DNA from: Manduca sexta
Lineage: Eukaryota > Arthropoda > Insecta > Lepidoptera > Sphingidae
DNA: 64,000 bases
Assembly (NCBI RefSeq): GCF_014839805.1
Contig: NC_051141.1
Span: forward strand, 13,772,777 to 13,836,776
Direction: 5' to 3'
Part shown: piece after piece, positions 22,701-34,905 of the stretch
Layout: each line of letters starts with the position of its first letter
How positions within the stretch are numbered: the stretch's first letter is position 1
The notes under the pieces: generated by a model
Told to the model about the DNA's origin: nothing
The model's input: only the letters and a program-made list of their open reading frames with translations
Databases searched by the model: none
Position numbers and translations under genes: made by a program

Positions 22701-23671
22701 TTTAGGTACGAAACGTACCTCGAAAGGAAAAAACGGAACTTTATAGGATCACTTTGTTGTCCGTCCGTCCGTCTGTCAACACCCTTTTCTCAGGAACGCG
22801 TGAAGGTATTAAACTTGTAGAGTGTGTACTTAGTATATAAGACATGTTGTGCATAGCATTAAGTTAGTATTATGAGGGAAGTCTAATAAAGAGCCTTAAA
22901 CCAACAACACGTCTCAACATATATGCACCTTCCATTACAGCTGAAATTTATATGAAATACTCAGGTCTACTGTCCCTTGGAGCTGTCAAAAAACCAAGCT
23001 TCTAAGCCAACGCAATCAAAAGATATAGCCGTTTATGCCGCAAATTTCCGAAAATTTTAGAAACTCGCAAGATAATTAAAACCTACAGGGTACTTCCCGT
23101 GAACTCAAAATCTTTAAATTTGGTATGAAGCAACGTCTTATAATACAGATAAAGGAAAAATTGCAGAAACCGCAAATTTTTAGTTACATCATTTAATAAA
23201 AATATTTTTAATAATTTTAAAGTTACTACCCCCTTTCCTCATGAACGCGTAGAGGTATTAAATTGAAATTCATATCAAATACTCAGGTCTATAATACCTT
23301 GAAGCTGTAACAAAATCAAACTTCGACATCAAAGCAATCAAAAGAAACAGCATATTTTCAAACTCGCAACTACTCGCGAGGAATGAAATCTTAAAGGGTA
23401 CTTCCAGTAGACATAGAACCTTGATATTTGGCATGAAGCAATATTTTATAGCACATATTAAGGAAAAATTCCGAAAACCTGAAATTTTTAGACCTTTGTC
23501 TTTAATTTATGCCCCTCCAGTTTTCCATATTGTAATGTTATGGATATCATTTTGCAATAAAAATACCATAACTATGACTCAATTGTCGTGATGGGTGAAC
23601 TTATTACTTGTATACCAGGTTTGTAGCGAGCCCTCGTTGCGCGAGTCCAACTCACACTTGGCCGGTTTTTT
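22701..23671 (+). repeat. About 970-bp dispersed repeat with an internal duplication
   Basis: It starts TTTAGGTACGAAACGTACCT and ends GCGCGAGTCCAACTCACACT, then TGGCCGGTTTTTT, an ending widespread in Lepidoptera. Two related units lie inside: one from about 22788 (CCCTTTTCTCAGGAACGCGT) and one from about 23230 (CCCCTTTCCTCATGAACGCG). Each continues with AAATACTCAGGTCTA, GAAGCAA and a poly-T-rich end. It is non-coding. Confidence 0.7.
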
Positions 23672-23679
23672 AAAACATA

Positions 23680-24175
23680 TTTCTATTATTTTTTTCTTTT
23701 GAAACGCCGTCACGTAGAAGCCACTTCGTTGGTGTGGGTCTCCTATCAACCTCTACACCTTCCTATCTTATGCTTTTGCCATTTAGTCTTGTCCTGCTAA
23801 CTTCAAGAACATATTATCTTATCATATTTGAATTAATCAGTTAAGGGTCAATCAACCCTTACCTCTGGTTTTTTTAGGCCATCTGTTATTTGCCTTCCTA
23901 AATATTTGTCATATTGTCCAAATGTGACAATAAAATATTAAATAAGTATTCCTAAAATTTAACCCACTCGGACGTTTGTATATCGAAAAAGAGTTATTAC
24001 TTATAACTATTGTTCGATATCATGCTCTATAGAGACTAGGTATCTGCGGGCGTCTACACCCACTGGCTGGCTTACAAGCTTGTTGGTTTTATACTTGTAA
24101 GCATAAGTGACCATGGTTTTTGCTAAAATTAGAACATAGATTTAAGTTTTAGATAGATTTTCAATAATGATTTCT
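23680..24175. other. No gene seen
   Basis: There is no coding signal, and the only structure near here is the dispersed repeat that follows. Confidence 0.5.
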
Positions 24176-24177
24176 TA

Positions 24178-24375
24178 TGTTTACGCGAATATAAGACATT
24201 AAAATTAAATTATTTTTCGGATTTTATATTTTACGCAGTTTTAATATTTTACTTTTCTGCCAACGTTTCGAAGACTTTGTTTTGGTGTTTCGTAGCTTTC
24301 GTGGTCACAGGGGGGACAGAGGTGTTGGTCATCCGCAAATGCAAAGTTACAATATCTACCTACATTTTACACGTA
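24178..24375 (+). repeat. Dispersed repeat, uninterrupted copy
   Basis: It matches 4115-4300 (TTTACGCGAAT, GTTTCGAAGACT, CTTTCGTGGTCAC, ATATCTACCTACATTTTAC) and continues on the right with ACGTATACAACTTTTTAAAT, sequence displaced in the first copy by an insertion. Confidence 0.65.
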
Positions 24376-24379
24376 TACA

Positions 24380-25300
24380 ACTTTTTAAATTTTAGCTGTT
24401 TGTGGTCTGATCTACGCAGAATGAGCTCACTGTGTCTTGAAGTCCGGCAGCCGGTCTGTTGGGTTCCGATTTAATTAAATGTAGAACTGGATCCCAAGCG
24501 TGCAAGCTTCCAACCATCGTTCTTATTTAATTTAGGATGTTTTATAATTTCTCTAGCCTCGCGAATCATCCTAGACCTGTATTGGTGTTCTTAATTAAGG
24601 ATTTGTGGCTTGTCTATCGTATAATTTCAATTTGTCGGGTGCAAGATGACGGCGCTTGCGCAGCTCCAAATGGTCATGCTTTATGCATAGGCACCATGTA
24701 GAGATAATATTATAAATATCCGTTGCATCTAAAGCTATGTAATATGTATTATTTTAAAATCACAAAAATATAAAAAATCATGTGAGTATAACCCTGTTAC
24801 ATTTACTTGATGATATTATACAAATATAAATCACTTGTTCGCACAACACGTTTTTTCCTCGTTTTGAAGTTGTTATTTATAAGGAAACAGTCCAGTCATA
24901 TTAGCAGCCGTGTATTTCATGAATGACCATGAATTTTGACCATTTAGAACATCGCATATTCTACGACGCGGTTTGTGAGGGGATTATGTATGTTATTTTG
25001 CCAATTAGTATGCCAACTAACAGATATTTTTATGGGGATGACCATAGTAACATATATATATTATTTATATATATACTACTGAAAAAATATTGAAAAAAAT
25101 GTTGCTTGAAGTAGATTTAAACGCGCGCTGTTCGCACAGTTTCGTTGTTTTCAGCGGATTATCCTGAAAATTAAGCCATTTTCAGTCAAACCAAAATTTT
25201 TCCACAACAAAAAATATTTTTCATTTTGTTTTATAGTACTTATAGATTATTAATCCTTTTAAATTACATTGTATATAGTAATAATGTTGATAAGATCGAA
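24380..25300. other. No gene seen
   Basis: AT-rich sequence with short TA runs (25050-25075) and no coding signal. Confidence 0.5.
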
Positions 25301-25305
25301 TAATT

Positions 25306-25340
25306 AAAGCAATATAATGATTTTATCATTATATTGCTTT
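25306..25340. repeat. Perfect 16-bp palindrome
   Basis: AAAGCAATATAATGAT (25306-25321) is exactly inverted at 25325-25340 with a 3-base loop. Confidence 0.9.
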
Positions 25341-25414
25341 CATAGAATACGCCTATTTTTTAACTGACTTCAAAAAAGCAATTAGTCACCGACTCCAAAA
25401 ATGGTAACCAATTT

Positions 25415-25459
25415 TTTGGTATTTATTTATTAATTTTTAATTAATAAATTAATACCAAA
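25415..25459. repeat. 21-bp palindrome with one mismatch
   Basis: Arms at 25415-25435 and 25439-25459 are complementary except for one base, with a TTT loop. Confidence 0.9.
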
Positions 25460-25533
25460 TTATTATTGTAAGGTATTTTGTTAAAAAAGTTTTTATTCTA
25501 GTAATCATATTAACATGTTTGTCCAAATTCAGT

Positions 25534-25606
25534 TTCTTAATCTGGAGTTCATGGTCACTCAAATTGATATCACATTACTGAGTGACCATGAACTCCAGAT
25601 TAAGAA
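25534..25606. repeat. Perfect 28-bp inverted repeat, 17-base loop
   Basis: The arm at 25534-25561 (contains TGGAGTTCATGGTCACTCA) is exactly complementary to 25579-25606. Unlike the two palindromes just upstream it is not AT-only, so the symmetry is very unlikely by chance. The RNA would fold into a perfect hairpin from either strand. Confidence 0.92.
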
Positions 25607-25734
25607 TAAATTCAATTATCAATCTATAGCAAGGTATAATATTTAAAACAATAACTCGGCTAATGCACTTTAAATTCTGATATCTTTTAGTTAAAATCTC
25701 AACCATTTTTTATTTTTGAGGCATATGACTTGGT

Positions 25735-26470
25735 TTTATTTTTGATATGTGCGTATCGCAATGGCAGGATTGTTATCTGTCTCTCGCACAAGGATAGTAG
25801 CATGCTTAATCCAAACGTATTTAAAGTTATGTTTCTTAGCCACTCCCTTGCATTCACGAAATAACTCTTTATTTTTATAAATAAGGTGCTCGTGGATGAA
25901 GTTGGAGATAGAAGAGCCAGGATAGCCTAATTGAGTTGAGTTAACACCTTTGCCTTATAGAAATGCTCTAGACAGTTAACTCTCTGTAATCGAAAACTTA
26001 GTTTAACAATTATATTTTTCGGTCTATTATTATCCTGGTGCGCCTGTGGTACACGATGTATAGCTAGGATATCTTTTTCAGGCAGAGTAAAGTTTATTTT
26101 ATAGGATAAGTTTCTAAGAGTGTAATAAGATTTTCGTTACGTTTTTCAGGAATGTTAAATATTCCTTGTTGAGTTTGTTGTTTCAAGTTATCAATTTTTG
26201 TCTCTAGATGGGTTATAGAATTGTTTACCACCTCCACCTCTAGTGTTTACTGATAGATTTGATTTTGCTCTTCATAATATCTTCTGGCTGTTTTAATAAA
26301 AAATCAAGTAATTTTTGCTGTGAGTGACGTGAGTCATGTGTTACGTCTTTATTTTTTACTTCCAGATCAGATACACGTTTTGACTGATCTGATCGAAGAG
26401 AATTGAAATCATTTTTTATATCAAATACTTTAGGTGACAGTAGCGAGATCATATTTTGTTATGCTGCTGA
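25735..26470 (-). mobile_element. FP-like ORF of a retroelement, degenerate
   Basis: The 26240-26452 frame (minus, 70 codons) is a charged, coiled-coil-like segment (SDQSKRVSDLEVKNKDV). Further left, broken frames read LPEKDILAIHRVPQ, NNRPKNIIVKL, KNKELFRECKGVAKKHNFK and YVWIKHATILVRE. That order fits the FP-like domain found in ORF1-type proteins of insect retroelements, where it probably packages RNA. Stops and frameshifts make it inactive. Confidence 0.6.
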
Positions 26471-26589
26471 TGTTACCAGATATTTCCGTCAGAGTATTAT
26501 ACCTATAAGTACGTACGCCAGTTCAATGGCAGATATTAATTTTATGTTTCGCTTGGGCTGTAAGTTTCCATATCTAGCATCCGTATGTT

Positions 26590-26890
26590 AAACTCAGAAG
26601 GCTAGAGTTCATTATACTGGTTTTTAAACTTATTGGCATGTTACTTATAGAAATTTCATTTAAATTCCAGAATTTGTTCCATGTATGCTGGATTCTTCTT
26701 GTTATTCCCATGTCGTTGTTTTTTCTGTCGCAACTAATTTTCTTTCCCAAGTAGATGTCTCAGTGTATTTCAGTGGATTTCCTTCAGCTGGTACTATACA
26801 ACTATTTGTTATTTTCTTTGTCTTGGTGAGATTGATTTCCAGTCCTACATTAGAACTAGGTAGTTGTAAGGATTCCAAATATTTTTGGGG
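26590..26890 (-). mobile_element. RTE-type LINE ORF2 C-terminal fragment
   Basis: Broken minus-strand frames read LGKKI, GITRRIQHTWNKFWNLNE and MPISLKTSIMNSSLL. This resembles the conserved 'RRI..AW..F.KL' block downstream of the RT domain in RTE LINEs. It is wedged between the FP-like ORF and the Gypsy integrase. Confidence 0.55.
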
Positions 26891-26974
26891 AATAGTGGGT
26901 CACACTGCTTTACACTTCTTTCTATAGGAAAACTTTTATCCAGGGTTTCTAAATTTATTTTGCCTTTATTATTA

Positions 26975-29900
26975 TCAGCACTTACATTTCTTACTCTTAG
27001 CCTCAACCCTAATCATATTTAATACTGTCCAGCAGTAGCGTTCTGCCTGGCCATTTTCCCTGTGCATTCCAGATGTAATATAGTGAACTTGACTACCCAG
27101 TTCAGTTTCCCAATTGTGAAAGTGTGCGCTTTCGAACATACGACCACGATCATACACAATAAGCTTTGGTGCTCCAAACAGAGCGGCGACGTTAGTCATA
27201 ACTTGAGTCAGTTCATTTGAATCTTGTCCTTTAATTGCATAAGGTAAGCGGAATTTAGAATAAGTGTTAATAACAATAAATAACACATCCACACGAATAG
27301 CGTTAAAAGGAAATTCGAGTTTAACTTTCTTAAAAAAAGTCCTAAGCCCGGTAAACCAAAAATGGCATAGAATTGAGTCCACTGTTTTATCGAAACCGCT
27401 TGATCATGATGATCATGAAAAATGCGCAATAATTTATATTTAATGATTTATACCCCTTAGGGACGTAACAGACTAGTCTCGGTTCCTGACCAACAGGTAT
27501 GTATTTATAAAATAATAGGTCATTGCGAACTACGTAACGAGACTGATCTAATTCATTATTATTGAGTTTGTCTATCAGAGTATGAGTCTCTTCACCGGCA
27601 GACTACGCAACTCGGCCCAACTTTTTAGTTTGGTTATTATAAAAACATCTACAGGATTTCTACTTAAATAATTCCTGTGGGACATAAAAGAACCCTTTCG
27701 GTATTCAATAACGAAATGAAAGTCTTGCATGTATATCCACCAACGTGCAACACGTGGGAGGAGATCTTTCTTGCGTTCAGTTTGATATCTATCAAGTATT
27801 GCCTCAAATGGTCCAGCCTTAATGACCGCGAGCATTTCTAATTCGTAAGAGTGACAGCGAGGTTCCGCGCCTTGCGTAGTCTTGCTAAAGTAAGCTACCA
27901 CACGACGTTTTTTGTGCTCTTGAATCAATACGGCGCCCTAACCGGTGGAACTAGCGTCCGTGTGGAGAACGGTTGACGTTTAACCGGAAATGTAACGCCG
28001 AAAATATCCAGCCAACCTCAATAACTGTTTAACTTGTTTTACATTTTTGGGTACAGGCGAGTTGACTAAACTTTTCTCTCACTCGGCCTATCCTGACCTT
28101 GAGTGATTTGCGACCAAGATACTCTATTTCAGTCGCCACAAAATGACTTTTCTTAAGGTTAATCGAAAAACCCACACCTGTCAATGTCGCAAATCTGTTA
28201 GAGCGTCTTTCACAGAATTTGACAATATACAAACGTCGTCTACATAAACTAAAACCTTGACTAAACCTTACCAAAACTAAGTTCTTTGATAAACAATTGG
28301 GGCATTCGTAAGCCCACAAGGCATTTTTAAATATTCGTAATGCTCTTCTGGGGTTACAAATCCAGTTTTGGGCACGAAATCATTATCAATTTTAATTTGA
28401 TGAAATTCGGTGGCCATATCAAGACAGCTAAAATATTTATGCTTTCCTAATCGGTCGATGTGGTCGTCTACAAGAGGCAGAAGATAACGATCACGCACCG
28501 TAATGGCGTTTAATGCGCGGTAGTCCACGCACATTCTATCGGACCCGTCCTTCTTCTTAACGAGAATAACAGGGCTTGCGTAAGGTGATTCAGATTCTCT
28601 TATGATTTTTTTAGGAGATCTTGAATAATTCCTCGCACCCTGATCTTATCGTCAAGAGAAAGTTAATATGGTCGATAGTTGACCGGTTCGTGACTTATGA
28701 ATTGAATGTGCATGCTGCCAGTATTGCAGTTAACAGTTGACAGAGCAGTACCAGTAATTAAATTACCTTTAAATTCTTTAATAATTGTCAACTTTTCACG
28801 CTGAAGACTGTTAAGTGTCGTTTCAATGCAAAGATGCTCACTGAACTCAATATTAAATGCGTCAATTCCACGAAGCGACCTATCAAAGCGCATTAAACAT
28901 TGCTGTTTGTTAACTCGTACATAAGCAACACCTTAACGATTTAATAATTATGAATACGTCTATTCCTATTATAACAGGTATAAGTCTCAGAGACAATAAG
29001 AAAATCAACGTCTAGAAAAATATCATCAAATTCGGTCACTAAAATGACAACTAGTGGATTCTACACCCTGACTACCTATGCCCCGTAGTAATTATTAGTT
29101 TGGGGTTTGATGGCAGTTAAAATACTTAAACAATGCTGTGGATATTAAGGAAACACGCGAGTCGTTGTCCATTAATACATTAGTGGGTACACTTTATATT
29201 ACTGCAGTTACTACATCATTATCGGTCGACTTACCTTTTATTTTCAACAAATTTAGCTTCTTCGTTCTCGTTTCTCGTTTACGCGATTCTAAAAGTTGTT
29301 TCGTAAAAAGCACACTAACATCATGACCGATTTTCTAGTTTTTCACCAACTAGTACTGTTAGTATCATTTTATCTGATGAACCATCATCTTTAGGACATT
29401 TAGGTCATGATCCTTGTACATGGCCTAGCTCATTGCAATTATAACTAAATCTTTGGGTAGTAATTTTTAGTTTGTCTCCGCTACATGAATCTGAGGGTCA
29501 GTTATACCGCGTATTACAATCGCAACCATCAACTCATTGTTTAAGTCTTTTACAATTTAACACTCATTATCATCCCATCCGTTAAACTCTTTAGTCCTGT
29601 CAACCTCGTCACACCAGGAATCGATTTCGTTTCAGCTCGGGTTAAATTTAGAGATATAAAAATGGTTAGATCTTCTTTTAGATAATGCACTCAACGCTTC
29701 AATGATTCTGTCCGTAGTGTCCAGACTCGATGCCGTGATCCCGGTACTAGTGGTACTGGTATAAGACTCAGGTGGCTTAGGCAGCGTCGCGAGATCTGTA
29801 CAACGTGCAGCGTTCACAACGGGCGTATTTTTTAAAGCAATTAGGCGCGTCAAGACCATTCCAAGCGTGTCTCGAAGATCTGTTTCATCACTGTTTGCAC

Positions 29901-29990
29901 TGCTTCTTGTAATGCGTCTATCTGCCATATTTTTCTTTCGTTTATCGAAATTCAACTTTAATAACTTTTGTCAAAAAAAAAACAAAAGCA
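26975..29990 (-). mobile_element. Degenerate Ty3/Gypsy LTR retrotransposon (gag-pol)
   Basis: In transcription order on the minus strand: gag start (29955-29632, 107 codons); a zinc-knuckle remnant near 29440-29390 (YNCNELGHVQ) with a stop and a lost Cys; a protease remnant near 29200 (VLMDNDSRVSLIS, with DND where DTG is expected); the linker to RT (28893-28663); RT (28534-28277, MCVDYRALNAITVRDRYLLP, SCLDMATEFHQIKI) and YVDD near 28240 in another frame; RNase H (27928-27575, SYELEMLAVI); integrase (27382-26975), where the first catalytic Asp is Asn (INTYSKF) but the second Asp and the Glu (NGQAERY) remain. I found no LTR pair. It is a dead copy. Confidence 0.9.
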
Positions 29991-30149
29991 GATAGAGCTA
30001 CGGAGCCCTATACCACTTCTGATGTTAAGTAATACTTAAATTTCATATTAAAAAAAAAACAATTACAAAAACAAAAAGTATAATTCTATTCACAATTAAT
30101 TTTTAAATAACGCCAAAATATATCTTGCACACTTATTTATTTTATTATA

Positions 30150-30790
30150 TATGTTTTCAGATGATACGCAACACTAAACGCCGCCATATTCTCAATAATA
30201 TTTCCTCATCCAGCCCAGCTAATATCTGGAAATTCTACGGACTTTTAGGTATTGGCAAAGGAAAATACCTTAACCACCCTGGTGCAATTGTTGGTTTGGA
30301 TGACATCAATCACCAATAATCTTCTCCGCCTCTTTGTTTGATCACAAAATCAAAAGTAATACTTTAGATTTCTTGGCTGGTCTTCCAAGTCCTAAAATCA
30401 CACCCTTTTAATTTTCTGCAGTTGCTCCAGACGAGATCAAAAAGATAATCCTATCAATAAAATCCAATGCAACAGGCAACGACAACATCAGCCGTTGTGT
30501 GATAGTTCTTATATTGGATTATGCTCTCCCTGCCATTTCCCATTTTATTAATACTTCCTTTAGCATAGGCATTTTCCCCTCTATGTGGCTTTTGTTATTT
30601 CCCTTCCAAAAGTCCCAAATCCCTCCCTGGTAAACCACTTTGGACCTACATCCATTATCCCTTTCCTTTCCAGGACGGAGAACTGTGTCTATAAACAGCT
30701 GTCTAAGTTTGTCAAGTTTAATCATTTGCTGCGATGGTAAAAAGTTGATGTAGGCACCATATAATAAACAATTCCTTAGAGCACTCCCCA
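30150..30790 (+). mobile_element. Degenerate Jockey-type LINE, RT N-terminal part
   Basis: The first frame reads RNTKRRHILNNISSSSPANI and KFYGLLGIGKGK. Later frames read APDEIKKIILSIKSNATGND, FINTSFSIGIFPSMW and further pieces that correspond to RT blocks before the catalytic YXDD. Stops and shifts break it, and no catalytic box follows, so the copy is truncated. Confidence 0.7.
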
Positions 30791-30828
30791 AGAAAGAGGC
30801 GGTAGAATATATTTTATTTATTTATTAA

Positions 30829-31336
30829 CTAGCTTTTGCCCGAGGCTCCGCCCGCGTGTTAAGGTTTTTCCGGGTTAAAGTTTGCTGTTATAAAAGTCAC
30901 GCTATATACTTTCCCGCGATAAAAAGTTATCAAAATCCTTTTCAGAGTCTTCAACTATCTCCATACCAAAATATCTAGAAATCCGTTGGGTAGTTTTTGA
31001 GTTTAGCGCGTTCAGTCAGGCAGACAAATGTGTCTAGGGTCTTTTTTTAATAATATATTTTTTTGAGTTTTTTAAGAGAAATAAACCCTGTCATATTTAG
31101 TTGTTGCATAACTCCGTTTACGCAAAACAAAAAATCCACGTTTTTGCAACATTTTTTTATTACTGCTCCGCTCCCTTTGATCATAGCGTGATGATTTATA
31201 GCCTATAGCCTTCTTCAATATATAGGCTATCCAACACAAAAATAATTTTTCAATTCTAACCGGTTGTTCCTGAGATTAGCGCGTTCAAACAAACAAACAA
31301 ACAAACTCTTCAGCTTTATATAATAGTACCTATAGA
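30829..31336 (-). mobile_element. Non-autonomous Helitron, second family
   Basis: On the minus strand it starts TCTATAGGTACTATTATATA then AAGCTGAAGAGTTTGTTTG, and ends with GCGGGCGGAGCCTCGGGC, then AAAAGCTAG|T. Plus-strand relatives are at 58521-59045, 59581-59798 and 63184-63671. There is no ORF of its own. Confidence 0.82.
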
Positions 31337-31533
31337 TTGAATTTCAGATACAAAAAAAAATTACATAGGTGGACTTAATGCCGTAGGCATTCTCTCCCAG
31401 TCAACCTTAGGGTGGAGCAAAGATGAGCAAGGTAGGTGCATTAAAGAAATCTGTTGCGGCGAGCAAATTGAAGTATAAATAAATTAAATGTAGATATAAG
31501 GTATAAATATAATATACTAATACATAAAATGCA

Positions 31534-31537
<4 letters not shown>

Positions 31538-31607
<70 letters not shown>
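31538..31607. repeat. (TA)n microsatellite at a LINE 3' end
   Basis: About 70 bp of alternating TA follow directly, on the minus strand, the end of the LINE at 31608-33200. This suggests that it is, or grew from, the LINE's simple-repeat tail. Confidence 0.85.
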
Positions 31608-31612
<5 letters not shown>

Positions 31613-33200
31613 TGACTTAGGGACGGGGGTCATTTCCAATCCATTCAGTAATAGTTGTCGAACCCTCAATTTGAAGGTCAGCCGAGTCGAAGCCGTTCTG
31701 ATTTCGAGAGTGAGTCAATTCCACAGAAGTACAGATTGTATAGCGAAAGAAGAATGTATAACATCCGAGCTGTGAGGAGGACACTTAAGGAGAAGATTGC
31801 CAGATGAATCATGATTTCTATCATGGCTATCGCAAAGGTATTGGAAATTAGAGGATAAGTAAATAGGAGGTGTAGAAAAGATGAGCATAGAGAACAGTGT
31901 GGTCGGCGTTGTCGCACACGTAGCCATTTTAATTGTGAGCGATAATTAGAAATGTGATCATATTTTCCAAAATTAAACACGATAGAACAAAGAGATCCAA
32001 TATCTCTCCGCATACCCAGCGCTTCCACTCTACCCGTGAGATTGGGAGCACCGATGATGCGAAATACCTGTCGCTATAAGGAGTCAAATAGGTTAAGCAA
32101 GTGTTTGAGGGCCCCAGGCCAGAAGTGTGAGCAATTAATCCACATGCGGTCGAACTTGCGTTTTATAAAGCGCCAATTTGTGGCTGCACTGCGCCAATTT
32201 CGGCTTTGTCCTCCAAATGACTCCTTAATTAGACGTCACTCGAAATTTTGACGCTGAGGATCCTAATGCTATTCGACATAAGAGCCTCTCCTTGGAACTG
32301 TGGCGCCATGGTTCTTCTTAGCAGTGAACGCGCAAACTTGTAATTGTACTACAGAAGACTTGAGATACAAGTTGTGGTCGTCTTTCATCAACTGTGCGCC
32401 GAGGGGCATTCTGTTGGTCGATGTATCGTGCATGACACGTACTATCATTTGTATAGCAATGCATATTGTCAATGGAATCCAACATGTCATTGATGTGCAG
32501 AATGAATAGTTTGGACGATAGCACCGAGCCTTGTGTAACACCAGCATTAACGGAATTGGTCATAGAGCTGCCGCCATCAACGACAACCTTACTGCTCCGA
32601 CCATCTAGGAACCTGGTAATTCACTTGCAGGGTTCCTTGGGGATACCATAAGATTGTATCTTCGCTAGAAAACTCTGTGCTATACTCTGTTGAATGCCTT
32701 CGCTATATTTAGATCAACAGCTATATCCTGACCCTTGCTCTCCCCGCCCTCCACCCAGCGGTGCGTGCGATACAGAAGCAGATCACCAGCCGAACGACCA
32801 CCGCGGCAACCGTATCGACGATCGCTTATTAGCTGATGATCCTCAAGGAACCTCAGGAGCTGAGCATTAACAATTCGCTCCATGACAGCTGGGTACGGAC
32901 GTGATCGCTATTTGCCTGTAAATAACAGGGTTCGTCCGGTCACCCTTTTTTGGGATCGGATGGACACAAGCGGTTTTCCACGAAGATGGTCAGTTACCAC
33001 CCAGGATGGTGTGGTAAGATAGACGGTACAGATGCGTTTGAACGGGAGTTAATACGTTAAGCGATAGCCCCCTTATTGAATCTGGAAGCGACAAAGAAAT
33101 TCCGCTTCTCCTCTTTGGTGTTAGGAGTCCGACACCTACTAGCGACTTGCCAAGACAAGTATGCGGACTCTGCGGAAATGCGCTAATCGTTTCTGAAAAA
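31608..33200 (-). mobile_element. Degenerate non-LTR retrotransposon (Jockey/R1-like RT)
   Basis: On the minus strand, from right to left: SWKTACVHPIPKKGD near 32960; MERIVNAQLLRFLEDHQLI and DIAVDLNIAKAFNRV (32883-32680); GVTQGSVLSSKLFILHINDM (32563-32318) with the catalytic box as YTND; QVCAFTAKKN (32547-32269); EALGMRRDIGSLCSI (32028-31678). The order and motifs are those of a LINE RT. Several frameshifts and the altered catalytic box show it is inactive. The left end passes into the (TA)n tract. Confidence 0.85.
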
Positions 33201-33319
33201 CTGTTGTTTCTGTCGTCCTATAAATTAATTTATTTTTATGTTACACACCTAGTGATATTATAGGGCTGATATTTAGACTTTTCCTAGGCACCGTAACTAA
33301 AAATCAATATTTTTTAATA

Positions 33320-34905
33320 TGTTTGAATGATGAAGAGATCCTTGTAAAAGGAAAATTTGAGGCATTCCTATGTGACCTTATGCAACAGGCTCTCAAAATC
33401 GTCGAACGATTGTGTTCTGAACAAGGATTGTCTGTAAATCTATCAAAAATGAAACAGGTATAGTTCACAAAGAAGCAGAAAATCTCACCAAATCTACGCT
33501 TACCTAAAGTCAAACACACCTCACGGAGTCTCACAAAGGAGCTAAAATATCTAGGTGATGTATTAAATGATAAACTGTTATGGAAGAGGCATCTGGATCA
33601 AAAACTGGACAAAGCTTGTATCACCTTTTGGCAATGCAAAAGACTCCTAGGAAAAACCTAGGGCGTACGCCTCAAAATTATGCAATGGCTGTACACAGCG
33701 GTGACACGACCAATTATCTCTTGCGGAGCCGTCGTATAGTGGCCCAGAACTAAATAAATCACAACTAGAAGCAAACTATAGCAGTTCCAAAGACTGAACC
33801 GTATAGCTATAACGGGCTGCATGAAAACTACACCCACGGTAGCACTGGAGGTACCGCTGGGGCTAACACCCTTGGAAATTTCGTCCAACAAGGGGGGGGC
33901 CTCAGCAGCAATCAGATTAAACACACTAAAGCTCTGGGGTTCAACGCAAGGGGCCCACAATGATATTCTTGAGAAGTCTATCAACTACTAACCATTGATG
34001 GCTGCCTCCAATGATAAAGTGTCCAAACAACATATCTTCAGCAAAGGCTACACTGTTCAGCTCACCGAAGAACAACAAGACTGGTCTGGAACACACAAAC
34101 TGCGTATATACACAGATGGCTCAAAGATCAAGTTAGGATCGGGCGCCGGAGTGTTCTCACCAGAAATCAACATCAAGATATCAATGGCTTTAGGCGAACA
34201 TACTTCCATATATCAATTTGAATGTATCGCCATCATACAGGCTGCCAACGCAGTGGACAAGCGGGGCCTTAAAATACGCATAGTGTCAGATAGCGCTGCG
34301 GTACTACGAGCCCTTGACAGTGAAACTATTCAGTCAGGTCTCATACTAGAATGTCACCAGGCACTGGAGGAGTTAAGCAGGAGTAACGCAGTCACCTTAC
34401 AATGGATTAAACGTCACAGTGGCTCTCTAGGTAACGACGCAGCAGACGATCTGGCCAAAAGAGGGTCAAGTCAGGTAATGGTTGGACCCATTCTAATAGT
34501 ACCGCTACCTTTCTACCAGCTAAGATCATGGGTGCGACAAAGAACACAAGGACATCATGCGGATGGGCAAGTAACAATGCATGCAGAGAGTCCTGAGAAG
34601 TAGTGCCACACCCGTATCGACATCTGACATAGCGCCTTCTGTCCCTGGACAGGGCTTCTCTACGTATGGTGGGTACAATCATCGGACACTGCCCATTAAA
34701 TAAACACTTATATGTTTAGGTATCACCAACAGCCCCCTTTGCAAGGGATATCTGTCGAATGACGAAACAGCCTACCGCGTTATCCTAGAATGCGAAGGTG
34801 TAGCTGCACAATGGGCTGAAATCGAGGGATACACCGGGGTCACGCCGAGTAGCCTGTGGGGAAACCAGGAAGATCCTGCGCTTCTGGAAGGAGTTGGGCG
34901 GACTA
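33320..34905 (+). mobile_element. Non-LTR retrotransposon with RNase H (I-like)
   Basis: 33330-33970 reads RT thumb sequences in one frame with stops (ALKIVERLCSEQGLSVN, ELKYLGDVLNDKLLWKRHL, ITGCMKTTPTVALEV). 33995-34603 is an uninterrupted 202-codon RNase H frame with all catalytic residues visible: YTDGS, FECIAI, VSDSAAV, RHSG and GNDAADDLAKR. Beyond it, LNKHLYVLGITNSPLCKGY and VILECEGVAAQW match the C-terminal region after RNase H in such LINEs. An RNase H inside a LINE suggests the I group or a relative. The RT part is broken, so the copy is not autonomous. Confidence 0.85.
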
